Of a stretch of 64,000 nt of DNA, positions 1 through 7,643 are shown one piece after another. The DNA lies in contig NZ_CP015136.1 in the NCBI RefSeq assembly GCF_001618865.1, forward strand, positions 434,001 through 498,000. Reading direction: 5' to 3'. The stretch is from Luteitalea pratensis. Its GTDB lineage: Bacteria > Acidobacteriota > Vicinamibacteria > Vicinamibacterales > Vicinamibacteraceae. The notes under the pieces were generated by a model. The model saw only the letters and a list, made by a program, of their open reading frames with translations, was not told the DNA's origin and did no database searches. The translations under genes and the position numbers were made by a program. Position 1 is the stretch's first letter; each line of letters opens with the position of its first letter.

Positions 1-1923
1 CCGAGCCCCGGCGGTGGAGCACCCGTCCAGTCCGTGCGCATCCCTCCATCATCCGGCCCACGCCGTTTTGCCGTCGCCATCTTCACTGGTGGCGCGGCAC
101 CGGCCATTGCCCTGGGATCGGCGCCGTCCGCGCTGCCGCAGTCGCGCTGGCGGCAGCCGATCACGACCTCCATCCACCGGTCAGCATCCACTGACGCATA
201 CGTCGTGGACGACGTGCCGTTGCCGGTGGAGAACCCGTGGAAGCGGGCGGTGCGGGTGAGTGACATCCAGTTCCTCGCCGACGGCACCGGTGCCTGCGTC
301 ACGCTCGACGGCGACGTCTGGATCGTCCGCGGTCTTGCATCGCCTGACGGTGTCGTGGCGTGGCGGCGGTTCGCGTCCGGGCTGCACGAACCGCTGACCC
401 TGGCGATTCGAGACGAGCAGATTCACGTCTTCGATCGCAACGGCGTCTGGCGGTTGCGCGATACCGACGGCGACGGCGAGGCGGATCGGCACGAACTTTT
501 CTCGAACGCCTTCGCGCAGACGGCGGACATGCGCGAGTTCCCGAGCACGATTCGGCTGGGACCCCGGGGCGAGTTCGTGATCGCGAAGGGTGGGCAGGAA
601 GCGACAACGATCGGCAAGCACAACGGCAGCGTGCTCCGCCTGTCGGCCGACGGTCGATCGTCCACGGTCCTCGGCCATGGTCTGCGGCAGCCCGAGGTCT
701 CGGTGCATCCGCAGACCGGCCTGGTGATCGCGAGCGACCAGCAGGGCCACTACATCCCGAGCACGCCGCTGCACATCGTGCGCGACCGCCAGTTCTATGG
801 CTTCCTCAGCGACATCCTGCCGAAGGAGGTCTACCCGGAGCCAATCGCTGCCCCGGTCACGTGGATTCCGCACGACGTCAACGCCTCGGCGATGTCGCAG
901 GTGTGGATGCTCGAATCGCGGATGGGTCCGCTCGACAACGGCCTCGTGCACATCGGCTACAACCGCCCGGAACTGTTCCGCGTCCTGCTCGACCTCGAGC
1001 GGCCGGTGCCGCAGGCGGCGGTCGTGAGCCTGACGTCGGCCTTCGACTACCCACCGCTGAATGGTGCTGTCAATCCGGCCGACGGGCAGTTGTACATCGC
1101 CGGGTTCCAGATCATCGGGTGGGGGACGACGGCCACGCGCCTGGCAGGGCTGGGCCGGGTGCGGTACACGGGTGCGCCGGTCACGGTGCCGCGCCAGGTG
1201 ACTCCGATGCGTGAGGGCGTGCTGCTGCGTTTCGACATCGCCCTCGACTCGGTGGCCGCCGCCGACGTGGCCCGTTACGAGGCGGCGACCTGGGGCTACA
1301 AGCGGACCTTCCAGTACGGTTCGCCGAACTACAAGGCGGATGGGACCACGGGAACCGATCCCCTGGTGCCGAGTCGCGCGTATGTCTCGGCCGATGGCCG
1401 CGGCGTCTTCCTCGCGATACCCGACATGCGGCCTGTGATGCAGCTCAAGGTCGGATGGAAGGTGCGTGCCCGTGATGGCAAGGCCGTCGCGGGGGAGGCG
1501 TACACGACACCGTACGCACTCGAGCCGTTCAATCCACGTGCGGAAGGCTTTGGCGACCTCGTGATCGACTTGACCCGCCGCGACGCACCGCGGGCCCCCG
1601 TGGCTGCTGCCCCGGCGAGTGTGGACGAGGGCCGTCAGGTCTTCGTCAAGTACGGCTGCCTGGCCTGCCATGCCACGGAGCGTTCGTCGGCCACCAAGCT
1701 GGGCCCGCCCCTGGTGGGCGTCTTCGGCGCGCCCCGGCCAATCGTCGGCCGTGCGACCCCGGTGGTGGCCGATGAGACCTACCTGCGGCAATCGATCCGG
1801 GAACCCACGGCGGCTGTCGTCTCGGGTTTCGATCGTGGGGGCGTCGGCATGCCGAGCTTTGCCGGCGTGCTGAGCGATGAGCAGATCGAGTCCGTGATCC
1901 TGTTCCTGAAGAGCTTGAAATAA
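1..1923 (+). CDS. Beta-propeller protein with C-terminal cytochrome c domain (5' partial)
   Basis: The frame is open to the left edge, so the gene probably starts upstream; a GTG at 34 is the first internal candidate but gives no signal peptide. The visible part begins with a propeller of the large secreted PVC/acidobacterial type (NPWKRAVR, GDVWIV and DTDGDGEADRHE blades). After a long dehydrogenase-like middle, it ends in a class I cytochrome c domain with heme motif CLACH near the C-terminus and a distal Met in the GMPSF segment. The layout resembles DUF6797/sorbosone-dehydrogenase-like cytochromes. It is expected in the periplasm, passing electrons from an unknown substrate to the respiratory chain. 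The substrate cannot be read from sequence. Confidence 0.8.
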   Translation, partial: PSPGGGAPVQSVRIPPSSGPRRFAVAIFTGGAAPAIALGSAPSALPQSRWRQPITTSIHRSASTDAYVVDDVPLPVENPWKRAVRVSDIQFLADGTGACVTLDGDVWIVRGLASPDGVVAWRRFASGLHEPLTLAIRDEQIHVFDRNGVWRLRDTDGDGEADRHELFSNAFAQTADMREFPSTIRLGPRGEFVIAKGGQEATTIGKHNGSVLRLSADGRSSTVLGHGLRQPEVSVHPQTGLVIASDQQGHYIPSTPLHIVRDRQFYGFLSDILPKEVYPEPIAAPVTWIPHDVNASAMSQVWMLESRMGPLDNGLVHIGYNRPELFRVLLDLERPVPQAAVVSLTSAFDYPPLNGAVNPADGQLYIAGFQIIGWGTTATRLAGLGRVRYTGAPVTVPRQVTPMREGVLLRFDIALDSVAAADVARYEAATWGYKRTFQYGSPNYKADGTTGTDPLVPSRAYVSADGRGVFLAIPDMRPVMQLKVGWKVRARDGKAVAGEAYTTPYALEPFNPRAEGFGDLVIDLTRRDAPRAPVAAAPASVDEGRQVFVKYGCLACHATERSSATKLGPPLVGVFGAPRPIVGRATPVVADETYLRQSIREPTAAVVSGFDRGGVGMPSFAGVLSDEQIESVILFLKSLK

Positions 1924-1926
1924 CAA

Positions 1927-1963
1927 CCTTGCAAATGTGGAGTCTCGCTCCATAATTGCAAGG
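1927..1963. promoter_or_regulatory. Inverted repeat in front of the DUF4143 ATPase (likely autoregulatory operator)
   Basis: Two 16-bp arms (1927-1942 and 1948-1963) pair with only two mismatches around a 5-base centre. Outer ends are CCTTGCAA and TTGCAAGG. The right arm ends two bases before the ATG at 1966 and supplies the purine-rich ribosome-binding stretch (AAGG), so a bound protein or an RNA hairpin would block translation start. Function is inferred from position only. Confidence 0.6.
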
Positions 1964-1965
1964 TA

Positions 1966-3144
1966 ATGATCCAGCGGTTTCTTCTCAGGGACCTCGAGAT
2001 GGCGCTTGAGGACGCCCCGGCAGTCGTGATGCTGGGTCCCCGTCAGGTGGGAAAGACGACGCTGGCCCACCAGCTGACCGGCCAGCCTCCTCCGGTGTAT
2101 CTCGATCTGGAGTCCGAGGGCGATCGCGCCAGGCTCCAGGAACCTGAACTGTACCTTGAGCCGCTCGAAGGCTCGCTGGTTGTGCTCGACGAGATCCAGC
2201 GCATGCCGGACCTGTTCCAGTCTCTTCGCGGGCTGATCGACCGGGGGCGGGGACGTGGCCGCAGGACGGGACGGTTCCTCCTCCTCGGCTCGGCTTCGCT
2301 CGATCTGCTCAGGCAATCGAGCGAGAGCCTCGCCGGCAGGATCACCCAACTCGAGTTGACGCCCATCACCGGGCTCGAGGCGGGAGTCGAACACCTCGAT
2401 TCGCTCTGGGTCCGCGGCGGCTTCCCCGACAGCCTGCTCGCCCGTGATGAGAGGGCCAGTACACGCTGGCGGCAGAGCTTCATCCGAACGTATCTCGAGC
2501 GCGACATCCCCCAACTGGGCCCTCGGATTCCGGCCGAGACGTTGCGCCGCTTCTGGACGATGCTGGCACACCAGCAGGGCGCAGTTCTCAATGCGGCTCC
2601 CATCGCCCGGGCGCTCGGCGTGACCGGAAAGACGGTGGCCAGCTACCTCGATTTGATGGTCGACCTGCTTCTTCTCCGACGTCTGCAGCCGTGGCACCGC
2701 AACGTTGGCAAGCGGCTCGTGAAATCGCCGAAGGTCTATGTGCGCGACAGCGGCTTGGTGCACTCCCTCCTCGGTATCCCTGATCTCGATGGCCTTCTCG
2801 GCCATCCGATCGCAGGCATGACGTGGGAGGGGCTCGTGATCGAATCGCTCATCGCGTGCGTGCCGCGCGACTGGGAGCCTGCGTTCTATCGCACCAGCGC
2901 CGGAGCCGAGATCGATCTCGTCCTCGTTCCGCCGGGTGCGGCGCCCTGGGCAATCGAGGTCAAGCGGAGCGCCTCGCCACGACTGGAGCGCGGCTTCCAC
3001 TCGGCCTGCGACGACATTGCTCCCGCGCAGCGCTTCGTCGTCTATCCAGGGCGCGAACGATTCCCCCTGCCTGGTGGCGCTGAGGCCATCGATCTCGTGA
3101 CCCTGTGCGGCATCCTGCGCGCCCAGGCCGCCGGAGGACACTGA
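1966..3144 (+). CDS. ATP-binding protein, AAA ATPase with DUF4143 domain
   Basis: A 392-residue protein with the usual architecture of this family. An N-terminal AAA domain has Walker A GPRQVGKT at 24-31 and Walker B LVVLDE at 71-76. The C-terminal DUF4143 part carries a nuclease-like core (AGAEIDLVL followed by WAIEVKRS), resembling PD-(D/E)XK folds. Such genes are very common, often solitary and laterally mobile, and their role is unsettled; links to toxin-antitoxin or DNA metabolism are suggestions only. The ATG at 1966 follows a large palindrome that overlaps the ribosome-binding site. The stop overlaps the start of the downstream sulfatase (TGATG), so the two may be co-translated. Confidence 0.9.
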   Translation: MIQRFLLRDLEMALEDAPAVVMLGPRQVGKTTLAHQLTGQPPPVYLDLESEGDRARLQEPELYLEPLEGSLVVLDEIQRMPDLFQSLRGLIDRGRGRGRRTGRFLLLGSASLDLLRQSSESLAGRITQLELTPITGLEAGVEHLDSLWVRGGFPDSLLARDERASTRWRQSFIRTYLERDIPQLGPRIPAETLRRFWTMLAHQQGAVLNAAPIARALGVTGKTVASYLDLMVDLLLLRRLQPWHRNVGKRLVKSPKVYVRDSGLVHSLLGIPDLDGLLGHPIAGMTWEGLVIESLIACVPRDWEPAFYRTSAGAEIDLVLVPPGAAPWAIEVKRSASPRLERGFHSACDDIAPAQRFVVYPGRERFPLPGGAEAIDLVTLCGILRAQAAGGH

Positions 3145-4673
3145 TGCGTGCCACGCCCTTCCGATACCCGCCTGCGGACGACCTTCCACGTGCGGCCTTC
3201 GGCGTCTGGCGTTGGTCGCTCCTGCTCCTCTGCTGCGCGCTGGCCTCCACGATCGCGCACGCGCAGGCGCCGTCTGCGCCCGCGCGGCGTCCCAACATCC
3301 TCGTCATCCTCACCGATGACCAGCGTTGGGATGCGCTCGGCGTGGTCCAGCGCGAGATGGGGAAGGAGGCGCTGTTCCCGTGGCTGCAGACGCCGAACCT
3401 CGATCGCCTGGCGGCCGAGGGCGCGCGCTTCACCAACGCCTTCGTCACCACGTCACTCTGCTCGCCGAGTCGTGCGTCGCTCCTCAGCGGGCGATACGCC
3501 CGGCGCCACCAGGTGCTGAACAACTTCACCGAGTATCCCGACGACCTCCCGAGCTACCCGCTCCGCCTGAAAGCGGCAGGTTACGAGACGGCGTACGTCG
3601 GCAAGTGGCACATGGGCGAGGACAACGACGCCCAGCGTCCGGGCTTCGATCACTGGATGAGCCATCGCGGCCAGGGCAACTACTTCGACAACGAGTTCAA
3701 CATCGACGGCACGCGACGCCGCATCGACGGCTACTACACGACCGTGGTCACCGACCACGCCGTCCAATGGATCGGGAAGCCACACGAGAAGCCGTGGCTG
3801 CTCGTTCTCGGGCAGAAGGCGCCGCATGGCGGGCCGATTCAGCCAGAGCCGCGCTTCGCCCACGCGTTCGACGGGTTTCCGGTGCGCACGCCGGTCAACT
3901 ATCGCAGCTACCGCGCCAGCGAAGGCAAGCCGGCCTGGCTCGAGCAGAGCCTCGGCACGTGGCATGGCGCACAGGGCCCGCTCTACGACCTGAAGCGGCA
4001 CGACACCTTCGTGCGGACCTATCTCGCGACGCTGCTGTCGGTGGACGAGAGTGTCGGCCGGATCGTCGACGCGTTGCGCGCGTCCGGTCAGCTCGACGAC
4101 ACCGCGATCGTGTTCACCAGCGACAACGGCTTCGTGCTCGGCGAGCACGGTCGCGTCGACAAGCGGACGATGTACGAGGAAAGCATCCGGGTGCCGTTGC
4201 TGGTGCGGTATCCGCGCCTGGTGAAGGCGGGAACGGTGGAGTCGCGGATGGTGATCAGCCACGATCTTGCGCCGACCCTGGTTGCGCTCGGTGGCGGCCA
4301 AGCCCTGGCCGACGTGACCGGGAAGTCGTTCCTGCCGCTGCTGCGCGGCCTGCGCACGGACTGGCGTACGGCGTTCCTCTACGAGTACAACTACGAGCCG
4401 CAGTTCCCGTACACACCAAACGTGCGTGGCGTGCGGACCGATCGCTGGAAGCTGATTCGGTACCCACAGGGCGACGGGTCCCCCGATCGATTCACGGCGG
4501 AACTGTACGACCTGGCGCACGATCGGCACGAGCTGCGCAACCTGATCGACGATCCGGCTCATGCCGCGACACGGCGTGAACTCGAGCGGCGCTTCGACGA
4601 GGTCTCGCGCGAAGCCGGCCCCGACCACATGCCCGTCTACGCCGGCATCGTCGACGTGCGGCCGGTCCACTGA
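3144..4673 (+). CDS. Secreted sulfatase, family S1 (formylglycine-dependent)
   Basis: Hydrolyses sulfate esters of an unknown, probably polysaccharide, substrate. The start at 3144 is chosen because it follows GGAGGA and overlaps the previous stop; it gives 509 residues with an N-terminal hydrophobic segment (WSLLLLCCALASTIAHAQA) acting as signal peptide. The alkaline-phosphatase-fold metal site begins with NILVILTDDQ near residue 51. The formylglycine motif is CSPSR with Cys at 106, so a maturase is needed elsewhere. GKWHMG and TSDNGFVLGEHG are further active-site landmarks. The C-terminal region (RTDRWKLIRYP, ELYDLAHDRHELRNL) is complete, so the gene looks intact. Confidence 0.93.
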   Translation: MRATPFRYPPADDLPRAAFGVWRWSLLLLCCALASTIAHAQAPSAPARRPNILVILTDDQRWDALGVVQREMGKEALFPWLQTPNLDRLAAEGARFTNAFVTTSLCSPSRASLLSGRYARRHQVLNNFTEYPDDLPSYPLRLKAAGYETAYVGKWHMGEDNDAQRPGFDHWMSHRGQGNYFDNEFNIDGTRRRIDGYYTTVVTDHAVQWIGKPHEKPWLLVLGQKAPHGGPIQPEPRFAHAFDGFPVRTPVNYRSYRASEGKPAWLEQSLGTWHGAQGPLYDLKRHDTFVRTYLATLLSVDESVGRIVDALRASGQLDDTAIVFTSDNGFVLGEHGRVDKRTMYEESIRVPLLVRYPRLVKAGTVESRMVISHDLAPTLVALGGGQALADVTGKSFLPLLRGLRTDWRTAFLYEYNYEPQFPYTPNVRGVRTDRWKLIRYPQGDGSPDRFTAELYDLAHDRHELRNLIDDPAHAATRRELERRFDEVSREAGPDHMPVYAGIVDVRPVH

Positions 4674-4863
4674 GTCGGCCTTGGGCGCTGGGCCTTCGAC
4701 GTTCTCACGTAGCCGTCGACCTTGATCGACGGATCTCTCCGAGCGATCTGTCACGCACGGTGTCCGTCGGGCAAGCCCGACGGCTACACTCACGAGGCCT
4801 TGTCGCCTTTCAAGCCCTGAGACCTGAGACCTGAGACCTGAGACCTGAGACCTGAGACCTGTC
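4674..4863. repeat. Repeat-filled gap: two palindromes and a heptamer array
   Basis: A GTAG-type palindrome lies at 4709-4732 (stem CCGTCGA/TCGACGG). A second, with 9-bp perfect arms CCGTCGGGC and GCCCGACGG around AA, lies at 4762-4787 and ends in CTAC. At 4816-4861 the heptamer CCTGAGA is repeated about six times. The gap separates converging genes; no coding sequence is seen. Confidence 0.8.
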
Positions 4864-5499
4864 TTACCCGTTCACCACCGTCGTGACGAACTCCGCCTCC
4901 GGCACCGCGCCGAGGATGTCGGCGCTTTCGTTGATCACGGTCTTGGGGACGCCGGAGACGCGGAAGCGTCGGACGAGATCCGGGTACTCCACGGCGGAAA
5001 TCGCGGCGGTGATGACGTGATCGCTCTCGATCGCAAGCTGCCATCCCAGGCGGACCGCCCGGGGACAGTGGGGTCAAGTCGGCGTCGAGAAGATCTGCAG
5101 GTTGCGTGCTTCGGTGAGTGTCGCTACGAGCGAACGCGACTCTTCACTCAGCCCGGAGTCACCAGACGACGCGAGGACGATGCCCTGGAGCAGCGAGACG
5201 AGCTCGTAGCCGTCCGGCGCGCCGTAGAAGCGGAGGCCGCGATCGCGATCGCCGATGATCGCGAGGCCCGGCGCGGCGATGATGCCGTACAACTCGACAT
5301 CGGCCTTGTCGAGCACCATGTTCTTTTCCTCGAGCGTGACCAGCGGGTTCGCCCGAGTCAGGTCTTCGAGGATCCGTGTGGTCGTGGCGCATGTCTCGCA
5401 GCCGAACGCCTGCACGAACAGGACGAGCCGCACCGGGTTCGTCATGCACGCCAACCGCTCGGTCAACGCCTTCATCTCGTCGTCGCTGAAATAGCTCAC
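4864..5499 (-). CDS. Selenoprotein candidate: two-domain thioredoxin-fold disulfide oxidoreductase with UxxC motif
   Basis: Read through an in-frame TGA (5076-5074), this frame gives a 211-residue protein with the two-thioredoxin-fold plan of glutaredoxin-like protein disulfide oxidoreductases (PDO). The first fold carries CETC (Cys34, Cys37). The second reads IFSTPT-U-PHCPRAVRLG, so TGA falls exactly where the catalytic Cys of CPxC is expected (position 142, resolving Cys145). The frame stays open and family-like for 69 more codons (VEYPDLVRRFRVSGVPKTV, with the cis-Pro), ending in TAA. A hairpin with a GGUC loop follows the TGA. Start is GTG at 5499, with GAGG just upstream. The alternative is a nonsense mutation, but downstream conservation and the hairpin argue for selenocysteine. 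Role: thiol-disulfide exchange, probably cytoplasmic (no signal peptide). Confidence 0.82.
5041..5068 (-). promoter_or_regulatory. SECIS-like hairpin immediately after the in-frame TGA
   Basis: Counting from the base after UGA, bases 6-33 can fold into an 11-bp stem (three G-U pairs) with one bulged C and the apical loop GGUCC. The GGUC begins 18 bases after UGA. The E. coli fdhF SECIS, as I recall it, also has a stem with a single bulged base and a GGUC loop at nearly this distance, which is what SelB recognises. The fold was made by eye, not computed. Confidence 0.65.
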
Positions 5500-5741
5500 G
5501 CCTCGATGGTACGCCGTCGGCACACCACGCGTCGGCGCAGTGGTGGCGGCCTTGGAAAGCCTGACGCGGTTCCTCGACCTTCGGTGCCCGTCGAGCGCGC
5601 GCGACGGCTGCACACCGGAATCCCGACTCCCGACTCCCGACTCCCGAGTTCGACGTGGGTGATGCACGTGGTGCGCTATCGTTCCAGATGCCGATGAGCA
5701 CCTCACCGCTGCGCCATGGCCGGAGCGCCAGGAAAACGGCC
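5500..5741. repeat. Gap with CGACTCC heptamer array
   Basis: The divergent gap holds a short tandem array of the heptamer CGACTCC at about 5621-5647 and no convincing gene. The promoters of the flanking genes must lie here, but no strong -35/-10 pair is evident. Confidence 0.6.
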
Positions 5742-6485
5742 ATGCCCAATTCCGGGCCTTCGACATTCCGGCCTTCCGGCATTGCGGCATTTTCAGGGTT
5801 CCCGAAAGATACCGTCACGTTCCTGCGCGCGCTGGCCCGTCACAACGACGAGGCGTGGATGGAAGCCAACCGGGCTCGCTACCAGGCCGCGATCCTCACG
5901 CCAGCTCGCCAATGCGTCGTCGACGTGGGAGAGGCGTTGCATGCGGCAGGGTGCCGCGTGATGGCCGATCCGCGGGTGAACGGCTCGATCTTCCGTATTG
6001 CGCGGGACCGTCGATTCCGGCCGGATGCCCCGCCGTACAAGACCCACCTCGCGCTCGTCTGGTGGGCGACCGAAGGTGAGCGGTTGGCGCAGCCCTCGTT
6101 CTACCTCCAGATCACCGGCAAGTCCTTCGAGCTTGGCGTCGGTCTTCCCGAGGTGCCTCGTGATCGCCTGCCCGCCTTCCGCCGGTGGTTGACGCAGGGC
6201 GACCATGCCGAGCGCATGATGGCGGCCATGCAGCAGGGGACCGCCGCGGGGGTGGAGTGGACCATCCGCCAGCTCGCGCGTCCGCCGCTGGAATTCCGTG
6301 GACTCGAAGGCGCGCGGGCGCAGGCCGTTCGCTATACCGGCGGCTGGGGCGGCTGGACGCGCACGCCGCATCCGCCCGAGCTGTTCACGCCGGCGTTCAC
6401 CGGGTGGCTCGTCGAGACGTACAGGCCGCTCATGCCGTACTGGCGCGTACTCGCCGAAGGGCTTTCCCTAACGCCTAACGCCTAA
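5742..6485 (+). CDS. DUF2461 domain-containing protein (TIGR02453 family)
   Basis: A 247-residue protein of the DUF2461 family, recognised by the opening FSGFPKDTVTFLRALARHND, the basic RIARDRRFRPDAPPYKTH segment and the C-terminal YRPLMPYWRVLAEG. The family has no settled biochemical function. Start ATG 5742 follows AGGAAA; an upstream ATG at 5688 is possible. The first residues (RPSGIAAFSG) are encoded by repeat-like DNA similar to the ATTCCGGC arrays in other gaps. The last residues (LTPNA) and the TAA stop lie in a TAACGCC heptamer array, so both ends of this gene border repeat sequence. Confidence 0.85.
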   Translation: MPNSGPSTFRPSGIAAFSGFPKDTVTFLRALARHNDEAWMEANRARYQAAILTPARQCVVDVGEALHAAGCRVMADPRVNGSIFRIARDRRFRPDAPPYKTHLALVWWATEGERLAQPSFYLQITGKSFELGVGLPEVPRDRLPAFRRWLTQGDHAERMMAAMQQGTAAGVEWTIRQLARPPLEFRGLEGARAQAVRYTGGWGGWTRTPHPPELFTPAFTGWLVETYRPLMPYWRVLAEGLSLTPNA

Positions 6486-6660
6486 CCCTACGCTCAACGC
6501 CCACACGCCCAACGCCTCGCACAGCGTGCGCCGGTTGGTCTGGGTGCTCAGGCAGCTCTGGCGTCGGGCCGATGGCCGAAGCCGACGGCCGTCGAGGACG
6601 CCGTAACCTGGGCCCTACGCGTCCCGGGCTGAGCCAGATCGCGGTGCACTTACGGTCAGG

Positions 6661-6689
6661 TTGACAGCTTGTGAAACTTTTCACATTAT
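6661..6689 (+). promoter_or_regulatory. Sigma70-type promoter of the ACIII-caa3 operon
   Basis: TTGACA at 6661-6666 and CATTAT at 6684-6689 are separated by 17 bases, a near-consensus housekeeping promoter. It lies about 200 bases upstream of actA, leaving a long leader. The spacer is almost filled by a CRP/FNR-type palindrome. Confidence 0.7.
6670..6685. promoter_or_regulatory. CRP/FNR-family operator TGTGAAACTTTTCACA
   Basis: The 16-bp site matches the classical TGTGA-N6-TCACA pattern, and its symmetric 7-bp arms TGTGAAA/TTTCACA are perfect. It sits between the -35 and -10 elements, a position where a bound regulator would normally repress. The binding regulator is not in the window. Confidence 0.65.
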
Positions 6690-6835
6690 GGGCCGGGTCT
6701 GGCCGGCGGCTCGACCTGATGGGGGACGGTCGTCGGTGGCCGTCATTCCGGTCGCCCGTTCCTTACGGGGTGTTCACGAACTAGGACCAATTCAGTCGGA
6801 TCTCGTCGCGAACTCGTTGCGCGCGCCCACTGTTT

Positions 6836-6848
6836 TTCTGTGACAGAA
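6836..6848. promoter_or_regulatory. 13-bp palindrome TTCTGTGACAGAA in the operon leader
   Basis: Perfect 6-bp arms TTCTGT/ACAGAA surround one central G, 48 bases before the actA start. It could be a second operator or an RNA element. Only the symmetry is seen; the function is unknown. Confidence 0.4.
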
Positions 6849-6896
6849 TACGCGCCGCCTTACGCGTCCAGCGGTAGGTGTGTCGCTACCTGAATC

Positions 6897-7547
6897 ATGA
6901 GCCAGATTTTCCCGCGCAGCGCCAACGCGATCGCCCGTTTCTCCCTGGTCGGGGTCCTGCTCTTCGGCGGGTTGGTGACCTCGATCATCGGGATGGCCTT
7001 CCGATCCGATTACGTGACCGGCGCCAACGCGAACATCGAGCAGCCGGTGCAGTTCAGCCATCTCCATCACGCCGGCGGCATGGGGATCGATTGCCGCTAC
7101 TGTCACACCTCGGTCGAGCAGGCCGCCTCGGCGAACATCCCACCGACCAAGACGTGCATGAATTGCCACACCCAGATCTGGGCCCAGAGCCCCTATCTGG
7201 AGCCCGTGCGTGCGAGTTTCAAGACCGGTGAGTCGCTGGTCTGGACGCGTGTCCACGACCTGCCCGACTTCGTGTATTTCAACCACTCGATCCACGTGAA
7301 GAAGGGCATGGGCTGCGAAACCTGCCATGGCCGCATCGACCAGATGCCGGGCATCCAGCAGAAGAGCTCGCTGCAGATGGAGTGGTGCCTGAACTGTCAC
7401 CGCAATCCCGAGCAGTACGTCCGTCCGCATGAAGCCGTCTTCACGATGGGGTACGTGCCCGAGGGGAATCAGCTCGAAATCGGCCGCAAGCTGGTGCAGG
7501 AATACAAGATTCAGAGTTTGACGACCTGTTCGACGTGTCACCGGTGA
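6897..7547 (+). CDS. actA: Alternative complex III subunit ActA, pentaheme cytochrome c
   Basis: First gene of the alternative complex III (ACIII) operon. ACIII is a quinol:electron-acceptor oxidoreductase that replaces cytochrome bc1. The 216-residue protein has one N-terminal membrane anchor (about residues 10-33) and five CxxCH heme motifs (CRYCH, CMNCH, CETCH, CLNCH, CSTCH), exactly the ActA pattern. The hemes sit on the outer face of the membrane and pass electrons towards ActE or the oxidase. The ATG at 6897 is preceded by a long leader with the operon promoter. A 96-bp gap separates it from actB. Confidence 0.95.
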   Translation: MSQIFPRSANAIARFSLVGVLLFGGLVTSIIGMAFRSDYVTGANANIEQPVQFSHLHHAGGMGIDCRYCHTSVEQAASANIPPTKTCMNCHTQIWAQSPYLEPVRASFKTGESLVWTRVHDLPDFVYFNHSIHVKKGMGCETCHGRIDQMPGIQQKSSLQMEWCLNCHRNPEQYVRPHEAVFTMGYVPEGNQLEIGRKLVQEYKIQSLTTCSTCHR

Positions 7548-7643
7548 GGACGTCCGGTGTGACAGGCGCGGCGGCCAGGACGGTCGTCTCGCGTGGTCGT
7601 CTGCCCGCTGTCGGCCCGGGGCCGTCAGCTTCCGTTGCGAACC

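Larger units (their letters stand above)
6466..6896. repeat. Heptamer array followed by operon leader, 411-bp gap
   Basis: TAACGCC/CAACGCC heptamers occupy 6466-6516 and enter the end of the preceding gene. The rest up to 6896 is the promoter and leader region of the respiratory operon; no gene is seen. It includes the promoter at 6661-6689 and a 13-bp palindrome, TTCTGTGACAGAA, at 6836-6848. Confidence 0.7.

Noticed and set aside
181-3189. About 1000-codon open frame on the minus strand
   Set aside because: Shadow of the cytochrome and DUF4143 genes; biased composition and no recognisable domain.
4790-5077. Separate minus-strand small ORF downstream of the TGA
   Set aside because: It is in a different frame from the oxidoreductase, Arg-rich and runs into the heptamer array; the Sec read-through frame explains the region.
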